64,000 nt of DNA. It comes from DASRBO01 sp035653595. Its GTDB lineage: Bacteria > Actinomycetota > Acidimicrobiia > Acidimicrobiales > JAJPHE01. Position 1 is the first letter of the stretch; each line of letters begins with the position of its first letter. The notes beneath the pieces were generated by a model, which was not told the origin of the DNA, made no database searches, and was given only the letters and a program-made list of their open reading frames with translations. The position numbers were made by a program, and so were the translations under genes. Below, one piece after another: positions 42,707-51,107 of this stretch. The stretch is from assembly GCA_035653595.1 (NCBI GenBank), contig DASRBO010000015.1:1-64000 (forward strand), read 5' to 3'.

Positions 42707-45114
42707 CTGCTCCGGTCGCCGAGGGAGCTGAGCCGGTCACCGGCTCTCCGGCCGCGCCGTCGTCGATTTCCGACGGGGCACCTAGGGCCCCAATCACCCC
42801 ACCCGAAAGTGCCCCGTCGGAACCTTCGACCGCCCCAGGCGGCGAAGGGCATGATCCCACCGCCGCAGAGCCCGAACAAGGCGGGGTGCCGGTCAGAGCC
42901 CTCCTCGTAGGTGCTCTCAGCTCGGCGGCGGCCGCCGCCACGACCGGAGGGATCTTCGGTTCCATGGCGGCCCGGGCCCTGTGCCTGCTGGCGGCGCTGT
43001 TCGGGGTGTTCTGGACGGCCCTAACCCTGCGCAACACCCGCCGGCGGGTGCTCCTCCAGCAGCTCTTCATCCCCGCCACCCTGGCCCTGGGCCTGCTGAT
43101 CGTGCTCCCGTCGGCCAACGGCTCCAGCCTCGGCCAGCTGATAAGCGCCGCCATCCGAGGGGGCCGGCTGCTGCGGCCTCCGGTTCCGTTCGACCCCGGT
43201 TGGAGACCGATCCTCTTCCTGATCTTCGCGGTCGTCGGTTTCGCCGCCGCCTGGGTCGCCGGCGGATGGCAGAGGCCCCAGCTCGGCCTGGCGGTGCCCC
43301 TCCCGCTCCTCATCCTCACCGGCATCTCCCAACCCAAGGGCGGGGAGCTGACCACGGGGCTGATGGCGATCGTGCCGCTCATCGCCGCGTTCAGCATCCT
43401 GTTCGGCACCACTGGCGGGACCAACCTCAGCCGCTCGTTCGAGCTCAAGCGCACCCTCCGGGGCCTGGTCGCCTTCGTCCCCGCCATCGTGCTGCTGGTC
43501 GTTCTCAACAACTCCGGCTTCCTGTTCCCGAAGCCCATCTTCAACCCTCAGTCGAAGCCCCAGAAGCCGAAGTCGGTCCCGCTGTCGGCCGCTCAGGACC
43601 ACGTTCTGTTCCAGGTCGACGGCCCCATCACCGGACCATGGCAGGAAGGGACGCTCGACGTCTTCGACGGAGCCAACTGGCTCCTGCCGCCCTACAACCC
43701 AAGCACCTTCCGGTCCATCCCGAGCGGCGGGGTGCTGGACCCGACCCGCCACGGCTCGACGACGGTCAAGTTCACCGCCGTCGACCTCGGCGACTCCTCG
43801 GTGCTGCCCGGAGTGGTGGATCCGGTGAGCGTGGCGTCTTCCCAGCCCCTGGTCTACGACCCCCGGACCCAGACCGCACGGGTGTCGGCCGGGCGGGTCC
43901 CCAAGGGACTGCTGTACACCGAAACGCTTCCGTCCTATCCGGCGTCGGCCCAGTTGGCCAACGCCCCTCCGGTGCCGGATCCGAAGGCCTTCCAGGTATG
44001 GCTGCACGTCCCGCCGCCCCCGCCGGCCGTGCGGAAGCTGCTGGCCAGCGCCCCGACCAACCCGTGGCTGCGCTTCGACTACCTGAGGGCGACCCTGAAC
44101 AACATCGTGGTGGCGACCGGCGTCGGCATACCCGGCCCGGTGCCACCCGCGAAGGTGCAGGACATGTTGGCCGGAAGTCACAAGGGTTCACCCTTCGAGA
44201 TCGTGGCGGGCGAGGTCGAGCTGGCCCGGTGGGCAGGGGTGCCGGCCCGTATCGGGTTCGGGTTCGACGGTGAGAACCACGAGGGCAACGTCTTCACGGT
44301 CCGGCCCAAAAACGCGGCCCAATGGGTGGAGACCTACTTCCCCGGGTTCGGCTGGGTGCCGATCATCTCCAACCCGCCCCACGCCCAGACCAGCCTGGAC
44401 AACAACAAGAACACCCACTTCAACCCGCAGATCCAGGCCAGCCAGGACGTGGCCGCCGAGCTGTACCTGCCCGTGGAGCTGCCCAACCTCCAGGCGCTGT
44501 ACCAGCGGGTCCGCGAGGTCGTCTACACCCTCCTCCCGATCGCCGCCCTCCTCCTGGCCTTCTACCTCCTGCTTCCGGTGGCCAAGAAGGGCGTGAGGCG
44601 GTCCCGCCGGCACCGGTGGGCCGCGGAACGGGGACCACGGGCACGGATCGCGGTCGAGTACGCCGAGCTGAGGGACTTCACCACCGATCTGGGCATGGGA
44701 GACCCCCGCGACACCGCTCTCGAGTTCCTCGCCAAGACGGTGGAGGACGAGGAGCACGTGGAGTTGGCGTGGCTGGTCACGCGGGTTCTCTACGGAGACC
44801 TTGCATCCGCCGCCACGCCCGCTGATGCGCAGGCGGCTGAGCACATGGTGGCCTCCATCCGCCGGCGCATGCTGCGGGCCCAGCCGCTCCAGAACCGCAT
44901 TGTCGCCTCGCTCTCGCGATCGTCCCTGGCCCGGCCCTACTCGACCGAGGTTCCGAACGTCGCTCTCTGGAAGATGCCCCGGCCCAGCCGGTCACGGTCG
45001 GCGGCGCCGAAGGGCCGCCGCCGGGCCAGCGCGCCCGCTGGACGCCGGGGCACCGCGACCCGGGTCAGGCTGAGACGCCCGCGGCAGCGCACGCCTGAGA
45101 GGAGCAGCAGATGA
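42703..45114 (+). CDS. TgpA-like transglutaminase-fold membrane protein, catalytically dead
   Basis: An 803-residue protein in TgpA layout: polar N-terminus, five to six helices (~65-270), a large extracytoplasmic part, one helix at ~607-625 and a cytoplasmic tail. The transglutaminase core is recognisable (LARWAGVPARIGFGF; AQWVETYFPGFGWVPI), yet all catalytic positions differ: Cys is Pro497 (KGSPFEI for GDCEDFA), His is Ala539, Asp is Ile555. So it cannot work as a thiol enzyme; a binding or scaffold role is inferred. Coupled by ATGA on both sides to DUF58 and a lipoprotein gene. Confidence 0.85.
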   Translation: MTAPVAEGAEPVTGSPAAPSSISDGAPRAPITPPESAPSEPSTAPGGEGHDPTAAEPEQGGVPVRALLVGALSSAAAAATTGGIFGSMAARALCLLAALFGVFWTALTLRNTRRRVLLQQLFIPATLALGLLIVLPSANGSSLGQLISAAIRGGRLLRPPVPFDPGWRPILFLIFAVVGFAAAWVAGGWQRPQLGLAVPLPLLILTGISQPKGGELTTGLMAIVPLIAAFSILFGTTGGTNLSRSFELKRTLRGLVAFVPAIVLLVVLNNSGFLFPKPIFNPQSKPQKPKSVPLSAAQDHVLFQVDGPITGPWQEGTLDVFDGANWLLPPYNPSTFRSIPSGGVLDPTRHGSTTVKFTAVDLGDSSVLPGVVDPVSVASSQPLVYDPRTQTARVSAGRVPKGLLYTETLPSYPASAQLANAPPVPDPKAFQVWLHVPPPPPAVRKLLASAPTNPWLRFDYLRATLNNIVVATGVGIPGPVPPAKVQDMLAGSHKGSPFEIVAGEVELARWAGVPARIGFGFDGENHEGNVFTVRPKNAAQWVETYFPGFGWVPIISNPPHAQTSLDNNKNTHFNPQIQASQDVAAELYLPVELPNLQALYQRVREVVYTLLPIAALLLAFYLLLPVAKKGVRRSRRHRWAAERGPRARIAVEYAELRDFTTDLGMGDPRDTALEFLAKTVEDEEHVELAWLVTRVLYGDLASAATPADAQAAEHMVASIRRRMLRAQPLQNRIVASLSRSSLARPYSTEVPNVALWKMPRPSRSRSAAPKGRRRASAPAGRRGTATRVRLRRPRQRTPERSSR

Positions 45115-46181
45115 CGAGGGTGGGGGCACGCCGGGATGGGTCCCCGAGGCCGACCGCAGCGATCCGGCGCAAGGCATTGCCGTTCGGCGGCGTGCTCGTC
45201 GCCGTCGTGAGCCTGGCCGGTTGCGGCGGCTCTTCGGGGCATCTGAGCGTAGGTGTGCGAAAGCTCGGGCTCGACATCACCTTCCGGAACCCGGCGCTGG
45301 CACCGCCTCCCCGACACGTGACCCTCCTGCTTCCGCCGTTGTTCAGCCCGGGCCCCGCCAGCCTCGGGGAGTCGCTGTCGGGCAGTTTCTCGCTCGACTA
45401 CTACCCGACCCTTCAGCAGTTCCACTACCCGCCCTCGGCTGTCAACGGTCCCTGCCCAACGGCGCCTCGCGGGTCCCATCCAGCCGAAATCGCCAGCGTG
45501 AGCATCACCAAACCGCCGTTGGCGGGCACCTACCGGACGCATGGCAAGGGCACGATCAGCGGCACCTACGACACCTTCAAGTTCACCATCCCCTATCCGC
45601 CTAGCAGCACCTTCACGATCGGGAAGGTCAAGACCACGGGCCAGAAAGGTGCCCAGACCATCAGCTACGAGGTGAGCAGCAACGTGGCTGGGATCACCAC
45701 GGTGACCGACTACCAGGCCACTCCAACGACGGCGTCGGCCGCCGGACAACTGCAGCTGGTCAAGCAGGTGACGAAGAGCTCCAGCGGTACCTCCACCTTC
45801 CAGCCGGCGACGCCGGTGGAGTTGATGGAGTTCGGCGGTGTCAACGCCTCCTGGAACTCCGCCGGGGCCGATCCAAACACCGGTACCACGATGATCGTGT
45901 CAGGCAAGATCGCCGCCGAACAGGTCGTGGACGTCTGCGGGACGCTCTATGACAGCTACGAGGTGGTCTCCACCGAGCAGACCAGCAACGTGCTCACCGG
46001 CTACTCGTCCCAGACCAACCCCAACGATCCGAACGTGTACAACGTCGCCACCCAGTTCGGCGGCCTCATGCTGCGCCAGCACATCGATGAGTCGGTGGTC
46101 GAGCAGACCCTGAACGCCACCGAGAACTACACGTCGACGCTGAGCTCGGTGACACCCCTCCCGTCGCAGGGGTCGTCATGA
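45111..46181 (+). CDS. Lipoprotein of the MoxR/DUF58 operon, unknown family
   Basis: A 356-residue predicted lipoprotein with a long basic N-terminus and lipobox LAGC (FGGVLVAVVSLAGCGGSSG). The mature part is rich in beta-type, Thr/Ser-containing segments (GTISGTYDTFKFTIPYP; KTTGQKGAQTISYEVSSNVAGITTVTDYQ), with two Cys (GPCPTAP, DVCGTLY). I recognise no family. ATGA overlaps on both sides show it belongs to the MoxR-DUF58-TgpA unit. It may be an envelope partner of the dead transglutaminase domain. Confidence 0.78.
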   Translation: MTRVGARRDGSPRPTAAIRRKALPFGGVLVAVVSLAGCGGSSGHLSVGVRKLGLDITFRNPALAPPPRHVTLLLPPLFSPGPASLGESLSGSFSLDYYPTLQQFHYPPSAVNGPCPTAPRGSHPAEIASVSITKPPLAGTYRTHGKGTISGTYDTFKFTIPYPPSSTFTIGKVKTTGQKGAQTISYEVSSNVAGITTVTDYQATPTTASAAGQLQLVKQVTKSSSGTSTFQPATPVELMEFGGVNASWNSAGADPNTGTTMIVSGKIAAEQVVDVCGTLYDSYEVVSTEQTSNVLTGYSSQTNPNDPNVYNVATQFGGLMLRQHIDESVVEQTLNATENYTSTLSSVTPLPSQGSS

Positions 46182-46771
46182 GGAAGGCCCGGATCAGGGG
46201 AGCGGTGATGGCCGTCGGTCTGGCCGTGGCCGCCGGTGCCCTGTCTTCGTGCGCGTCGGACAACGTGGTCCTGAGCGGCGCCCTCCGTCCGGTCGACACT
46301 CGCCTGGCACCGTTGGACCTGGGGGCGGACGCGTCCGGGGTCGAGTACACCCTCGCCGAGTACACCAAGGCCCGGGCTCAGTTCGCCCACGGAGGGCCGG
46401 CGTCACTGGTCTCCGACGGGCGCATGTACGAGATACACCGCGGATCCGTGCTGATAGGCACCCTCGAGATCGCAACCGTCAAGCAGCCGGTGGACCTCAG
46501 CTCCGAGGCCACCCGCTCGTCGATCGTCAACGGAGTCATGATCGGCGCCTATCTCAACCTGAATGTGGACGGCTTCGCCGTTGCCTCAAGCAGCGTGGGC
46601 AACGAGAGTCTGTACGCCTGGTTCGCCCCCGAGACCTTCGAGGTCCTGCAGATCAGGGGCTCGAACCTGTCCCCGGAGGCGATCCTGGCCGCCATCGTCA
46701 GCTATCAGCGCACCCAGGGTCTGAAGCCCCTTCCGGGCGGCGGGCGGGTCACCTCCCAGGTGGGGGCATAG
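46178..46771 (+). CDS. Small lipoprotein, last gene of the MoxR/DUF58 operon
   Basis: A 197-residue predicted lipoprotein; signal sequence AVMAVGLAVAAGALSSCASD with lipobox LSSC. The mature domain includes YTKARAQFAHGGPASLVSDGRMYEIHRGSVLIGTLEIATVK and QIRGSNLSPEAILAAIVSYQ; no family recognised. ATG overlaps the previous stop by 4 nt. A GC-rich hairpin lies 46 nt after its stop. It faces the acyl-CoA dehydrogenase gene tail to tail. Confidence 0.78.
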   Translation: MRKARIRGAVMAVGLAVAAGALSSCASDNVVLSGALRPVDTRLAPLDLGADASGVEYTLAEYTKARAQFAHGGPASLVSDGRMYEIHRGSVLIGTLEIATVKQPVDLSSEATRSSIVNGVMIGAYLNLNVDGFAVASSSVGNESLYAWFAPETFEVLQIRGSNLSPEAILAAIVSYQRTQGLKPLPGGGRVTSQVGA

Positions 46772-46816
46772 CCGAAGGCTGCCGCCCGGCCGGCTCGTAG
46801 CCGCTCCGAGCGGACG

Positions 46817-46835
46817 CGGGCCCACGGTGGGCCCG
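46817..46835. terminator. Symmetric hairpin between convergent genes
   Basis: CGGGCCCAC and GTGGGCCCG are perfect complements around a single G; in RNA the stem would keep about seven pairs with a five-base loop. It sits in the 136-bp gap between the lipoprotein operon and the opposing acyl-CoA dehydrogenase gene and could stop transcription from both sides. Confidence 0.5.
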
Positions 46836-46907
46836 AGCGCCCCATGGACGCCTCCGGCGCCGGTGTGATCCGACGCCGGTGGCGATGAGCCCTGGCGGCT
46901 CCGCCCG

Positions 46908-48122
46908 TCAGGCGTTCTTCGGTATCTCGCTGAACGGCAGGTTGGCCAGGTCGCCCGGCTCCTTGGGCAGGCCCAGGGCCCTCTCCCCGACGATGTTGCG
47001 CTGGACCTCGGCCGTCCCACCCCAGATGGTTCCGGAACGGGAGCCGAGGAACATCCCCATCCATTCGTTCTGGCGGTAGCCGTCGCCGTCCGGGCGCACC
47101 AGGGACTCCATGCCGGCGATGTTCATTGCGATCTCGCCGAAGCGGCGCGAGTACTCCGACCACAGCATCTTGCCGACGCTCGCCTCCGGGCCCGGTTCGT
47201 GCCCCGCCGCCGCCAGGGCGTTCATGCGCTCGGCCTGGTAGCGGATGATCTGGATCTTGGTGTAGGCCCAGGCCAGTTGCTGGCGGACGGTCGGATCGGA
47301 GGCCTTGCCATTGGCCCTGGCCTTCTCGACAACCCGGCGCCAGCTGTCGAGGAACCCGACGTGGCGGCTGCCGCCGCCCCGACGCTCGTTCCCGAGGGTC
47401 GTGTTGGCGACCCGCCAGCCGTTGTGCAGGCCCCCGATCACGTTGAACAGGGGAGCCCGGGCGCCGTCGATGAACACCTCGTTGAAGCCGGCCCCGCCGG
47501 TCATCTGGCGCAGGGGCCGGATGTCGAAGCCGTTGTCCTTCATCGGCACCAGGACGTAGGAGATCCCCTGGTGCTTGGGGGCGTCCATGTCCGTACGGCA
47601 CATGCAGAACATCATGTTGGCGAACTGGGCCCCCGAGGTCCACACCTTCTGCCCGGTGATGATGATCTCGTCGCCGTCGACCACCCCGCGGGTCTGCAAC
47701 CCGGCCAGATCGGACCCGGCGCCGGGCTCGGAGAAGCCCTGGCAGTACCGGTCGGTGCCGTCGAGGATGCGGGCGAGGAAGTGGCGCTTCTGCTCCTCGT
47801 CCCCGTGGACGATGATCGCCGGCGAGACCAGCGACTCGCCCATTCCCCGACTGATTCGGGGATAGCCGGCGCGGCTGAACTCGTCCGACACGATGCCGTT
47901 CTGGAAGTTGTCGAGGCCGCGCCCGCCGTACTCCTCGGGCCAGTGCGAGCAGATCCAGCGTCCGTCGAGGAGGCGGCGCTCCCACTCGCGCATCGCCTCC
48001 GAGCGCTCCCCCGTGCCCCGCACGCCCAGTCGGGCGTTCTTGACCTCGGGTATGGCGTTCTCCTTGATCCAGACCTGAACCTCGTGTCGCAGCGCCTCGT
48101 CCGCTGCCGCGCCGGTTGCCAT
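46908..48122 (-). CDS. Acyl-CoA dehydrogenase family protein
   Basis: A 404-residue flavoenzyme that would insert a double bond into acyl-CoA. Signature 1 is QGFSEPGAGSDLAGLQTRG; the FAD/substrate strand ITGQKVWTSGAQFANMMFC follows; signature 2 is GTIWGGTAEVQRNIVGERALGLP. The N-terminal WPEEYGGRGLDNFQNGIVSDEFSRAGYP block is typical. No membrane segments. The catalytic Glu position cannot be fixed by eye. It lies alone on this strand, with the frameshifted hydrolase 95 nt upstream. Confidence 0.92.
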   Translation of the reverse strand: MATGAAADEALRHEVQVWIKENAIPEVKNARLGVRGTGERSEAMREWERRLLDGRWICSHWPEEYGGRGLDNFQNGIVSDEFSRAGYPRISRGMGESLVSPAIIVHGDEEQKRHFLARILDGTDRYCQGFSEPGAGSDLAGLQTRGVVDGDEIIITGQKVWTSGAQFANMMFCMCRTDMDAPKHQGISYVLVPMKDNGFDIRPLRQMTGGAGFNEVFIDGARAPLFNVIGGLHNGWRVANTTLGNERRGGGSRHVGFLDSWRRVVEKARANGKASDPTVRQQLAWAYTKIQIIRYQAERMNALAAAGHEPGPEASVGKMLWSEYSRRFGEIAMNIAGMESLVRPDGDGYRQNEWMGMFLGSRSGTIWGGTAEVQRNIVGERALGLPKEPGDLANLPFSEIPKNA

Positions 48123-48217
48123 CAGGGCTTCCCCTCTCTCTGCCAGTCCTTGGACTGCTTCACGACCGTTGCCACATGCACCGCCGGGCTCCCATGACCC
48201 ATCCGTCCGGACTTCCC

Positions 48218-49092
48218 CTATGCCGCCAGGTGACGGAGCTTGCCCCCCGGAGCCAACACGATGAGCTTGACGATCTCCTCGGTGATCCGGGGCTCGAGGC
48301 CCTCGGTATGGCCCTTGTCGAGTCGAACGACGTCGGCGATCACCCGTCCGTCCCTGGCGTCGGGGTAGACGTAGACCTGGGCGATCCCCGGACGGGGCAG
48401 TAGTCCCCAGGCCGGGGTCGAGTTCGGGTTGGTGCGGCCGTCGTAGACCAGGCCCGCCTCGGTGTCGACCACGTCCGGCATCCGCTTCTTCGCCCCGGCC
48501 TGGTACCGGCCCAGGGCGAGTCCTCGGGCAGGGAGGCGATCTCGTGCTCCCCGACGGCGTAGATGAAGGAGAAGTCCGCGTCAGGCAATCCGGCGGGCGG
48601 CCCGGTGAATCCGGGTGGCGGACCCGCGGGGCGCGCCCTACCGGGCCGGCCGGCGTTGGCAGCCCGCTCGGCCGGGCCCAAACGCCCGCCCGACAGGCTG
48701 AGCCAGCCGTCGACCCGATCGGCGAAGAAGGGCGTCCGCAGGAGCCGGTTTGAGGTCATTCCCCCCTGGGAGTGGCCGACGAGCCAGAAGGCGGCGATGT
48801 TCGCCGTCCCGAAGCGGTCGCCCACCAGCTCGACGATGTTCTGCAGGTGCTGATCGTCGGCCTCGGCCACCCAACGCCGGGGCTCGTCGCTGGCCGCGGT
48901 GGGGGTGGCGATGACCAGCCGGTAACGGTCCTTGACCTGGTGGGCAGGGAAGTAGCCGTGCTGCCACTGGCCGGACGAGCCCCCGCCATGGAGGGAGAGC
49001 AGGAACGTCACGTTCTCGTCGGGCGCCAGGTCCTCCGGAAAGTCGAGATAGAAGCCACGACCCGTCCCCGGGTCGGTTATCGGCTCCCCCAT
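48218..49092 (-). pseudogene. Alpha/beta hydrolase (esterase), interrupted by a frameshift
   Basis: The first ~200 residues read MGEPITDPGTGRGFYLDF..., with oxyanion motif SLHGGGSSGQWQHG and nucleophile elbow LVGHSQGGMTSN, as in PHB-depolymerase/LpqC-like esterases. Near 48501-48510 the sensible reading moves to another frame (WAG then YQAGAKKRMPDVVDTEAGLVYDG) and continues through the expected His (KGHTEGLEP) to a stop at 48218. One missing base explains it. If left unshifted, the frame runs on as Arg/Pro-rich nonsense to 48340. It is a pseudogene or a sequencing error; I cannot tell which. Confidence 0.72.
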
Positions 49093-49153
49093 CGGGTACC
49101 CCCATCACGATGATTCGAGGATCGAACGATACCGCACCGGGCTCCGGTCATCC

Positions 49154-50353
49154 TCAGCCCGCCGTCGCTGCCGCCCGCGCCCCCAGAAGCTCGGCCATGT
49201 TGCCCCGGTAGAAGCGGTCGCGGTCCTCGACCGACACCCCTTCCATGGCCTCCTCGAACTTGGCCAGCGGGTCCTTGCCCCCCTCGGGGTGGGGGTAGTC
49301 GGTAGAGAACATGAACAGCTCCGGCCCGCCCTGCTGGATCATCCAGCCCACGTCCTCACCGGGGAACGGTGTGAACTTGAGGTGACGGCGGACGTAGTCG
49401 GAAGGCCGATCGGCGAGCCGCTGGAGGGGCTCCTCGGTGCGACGGAAGGCCCGCTGGGCGTAGTCGAGGTGGTGCATCCAGGACACCACCCAACCCGCCC
49501 CCTGCTCGATGCAGCCGCCCCGCAGGCCCGGGAAGCGGTCGAACACACCGTCGAGGATGAGGGCGCCCAGGAAAAGGGCAGGCGAGTGGTAGATGGCGAG
49601 GTAGTCCTTGGAGCGGATGTTCTCGCCCCCGCCCAGGTGGTCGGTGACGGGCATGGCGTTGTTGTGGAAGGCGCGGTCGAGCAGGCGGCCACCCCCGCCC
49701 ACGTGCAGCACGAAGGGAATGTCCCGCTCCTGAAGGAGGGCCCAGAAGGGGTTGAGGTCGGGATGGGTCGGTGAGCGCTCGCCCGCCGCCGTGGAGGGGA
49801 CCATGACGGCCGAAGCGCCGCCGTCGATGGCCTCGGCGGCCACGTCCACGGCCCGGGCGGGATCGACCAGGGACACGTAGGCGACCGGCAGCAGCCGGCG
49901 GTCCTCGGCGCAGAAGGCGTTCATGGCCTTGTTCTGGGCCCGGCAGCCGGCATAGAGCAGATCGAGGTCGGCGGCCAGCTCATCGGGGTCTGTGTAGCGG
50001 TGCAGGTTGCGGCGGAGGCTGAACATGGCCGTGGCGAAGGTGGCGAAGACCAACTGGCCCTCGAAGCCGAGCAGGTCAAGGACCCGGGACCGCTCGGCGG
50101 GGTCGAAGCCTCCCATGGCCATCCAGCCCTTGTCCTGCATCAGGCGCTCCTCCGCCTGGGTCGCCACCGAGGCGTCCGAGCCCCTCCGCTGGGCTCGCTG
50201 GGTGGCCTCTTCGAAGACGGGCCCCAGTGCCTCCATGCCGCGGCGGCGCAGCCGGTCGCGGGCGGACGGCTCGATGTGCTCGTCGAGGAAGTCGGCCAAC
50301 TCCATCACGTGGCTGTCGGCATCGAGGATGGCGCGCCCACCGGCGTAGGTCAT
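49154..50353 (-). CDS. Amidohydrolase 2 family metal-dependent hydrolase
   Basis: A 399-residue TIM-barrel protein of the amidohydrolase_2 (ACMSD-like) type, often decarboxylases or hydrolases of aromatic acids. ILDADSHVMELADFL carries the first metal site, FVLHVGGGG the strand-5 His, and MFSTDYPHPEGG the terminal Asp/His. The ATG at 50353 follows the promoter side shared with a TetR gene, which probably controls it through the palindrome 24 nt upstream. Substrate unknown. Confidence 0.88.
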   Translation of the reverse strand: MTYAGGRAILDADSHVMELADFLDEHIEPSARDRLRRRGMEALGPVFEEATQRAQRRGSDASVATQAEERLMQDKGWMAMGGFDPAERSRVLDLLGFEGQLVFATFATAMFSLRRNLHRYTDPDELAADLDLLYAGCRAQNKAMNAFCAEDRRLLPVAYVSLVDPARAVDVAAEAIDGGASAVMVPSTAAGERSPTHPDLNPFWALLQERDIPFVLHVGGGGRLLDRAFHNNAMPVTDHLGGGENIRSKDYLAIYHSPALFLGALILDGVFDRFPGLRGGCIEQGAGWVVSWMHHLDYAQRAFRRTEEPLQRLADRPSDYVRRHLKFTPFPGEDVGWMIQQGGPELFMFSTDYPHPEGGKDPLAKFEEAMEGVSVEDRDRFYRGNMAELLGARAAATAG

Positions 50354-50376
50354 GGAGTTCCCCCTGAAATGTCCGC

Positions 50377-50391
50377 GTGACAATTTGTCAC
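50377..50391. promoter_or_regulatory. TetR-type operator between divergent amidohydrolase and TetR genes
   Basis: GTGACAATTTGTCAC: two perfect 7-bp arms around one T. It lies 23 bp from the amidohydrolase ATG and 22 bp from the TetR ATG, overlapping both promoter regions. A CATAAT (50403-50408) five bases before the TetR ATG may be its -10 box. Confidence 0.68.
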
Positions 50392-50413
50392 TCCCAGGAG
50401 GCCATAATGCCTC

Positions 50414-51049
50414 ATGGCCCGATCCTCCGCCACCGCCTTGGCCGCATCGGCCGCCCCCGGCCACCCCGAGCCGGGCCCCCGCCCGCCCCGACGGGAGATC
50501 CTGCTGGACGCCGCCGCCCAGATCGTGGCCGGGGGGCACGCCGACGAAGTGACCATGGAGACCGTTGCCGCCAGGGCCGGCGTCAGCCGGGCTCTGGTCT
50601 ACAAGCACTTCGCCAACCGCCAGGACCTGCTTGCGGCTCTCTACGAGCGTGAGTCGTCCCTGCTCCACCGCCAGCTCAGCGCGGCGGTGGAGGGGCGCCC
50701 CTCCCTGGAGGGCATGCTGCGGGCGCTGGTGGAAGGGGCCCTGGCCGCCCAGGCCACCAGGAGCGCGACCTTCGTCGCTCTGGCCGCCGAGGGCGGCCGT
50801 CCTGCCGGCCAGAGGGACCGGCAGCGCCGTCGCGACTCCCGGACCCTGCGCTACTTCGCCGACCGGGCGGTCGACGAGCTCGGCATCGACCGCGAGCTGG
50901 CGGTACCGGCCATGCGCCTGGCGCTGAGCGGCATCGCCTCGGTGCTTGAGGCGTGGAGGCGCAGCCCCAGCGAGGCCAACGCCCGGGCGCTGTCCGACAT
51001 GTACGTGACGATGGTCATGGGCGGCCTGCAGGCCCTCCCAAGGCGCTGA
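50414..51049 (+). CDS. TetR-family regulator of the amidohydrolase
   Basis: A 211-residue regulator: HTH region RREILLDAAAQIVAGGHADEVTMETVAARAGVSRALVYKHFANRQDLLAALYERE, then a helical ligand domain. The Ala/Pro-rich N-terminal 25 residues are not conserved-looking. Divergence from the amidohydrolase and the shared palindrome make local regulation likely. The transcript is probably leaderless from the CATAAT box. Confidence 0.9.
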   Translation: MARSSATALAASAAPGHPEPGPRPPRREILLDAAAQIVAGGHADEVTMETVAARAGVSRALVYKHFANRQDLLAALYERESSLLHRQLSAAVEGRPSLEGMLRALVEGALAAQATRSATFVALAAEGGRPAGQRDRQRRRDSRTLRYFADRAVDELGIDRELAVPAMRLALSGIASVLEAWRRSPSEANARALSDMYVTMVMGGLQALPRR

Positions 51050-51107
51050 CCGGCCTCCGGCGCCGGCACCCCGGGGCCCTGGACACGAGGGCGGGAGGTT
51101 GACGGGC

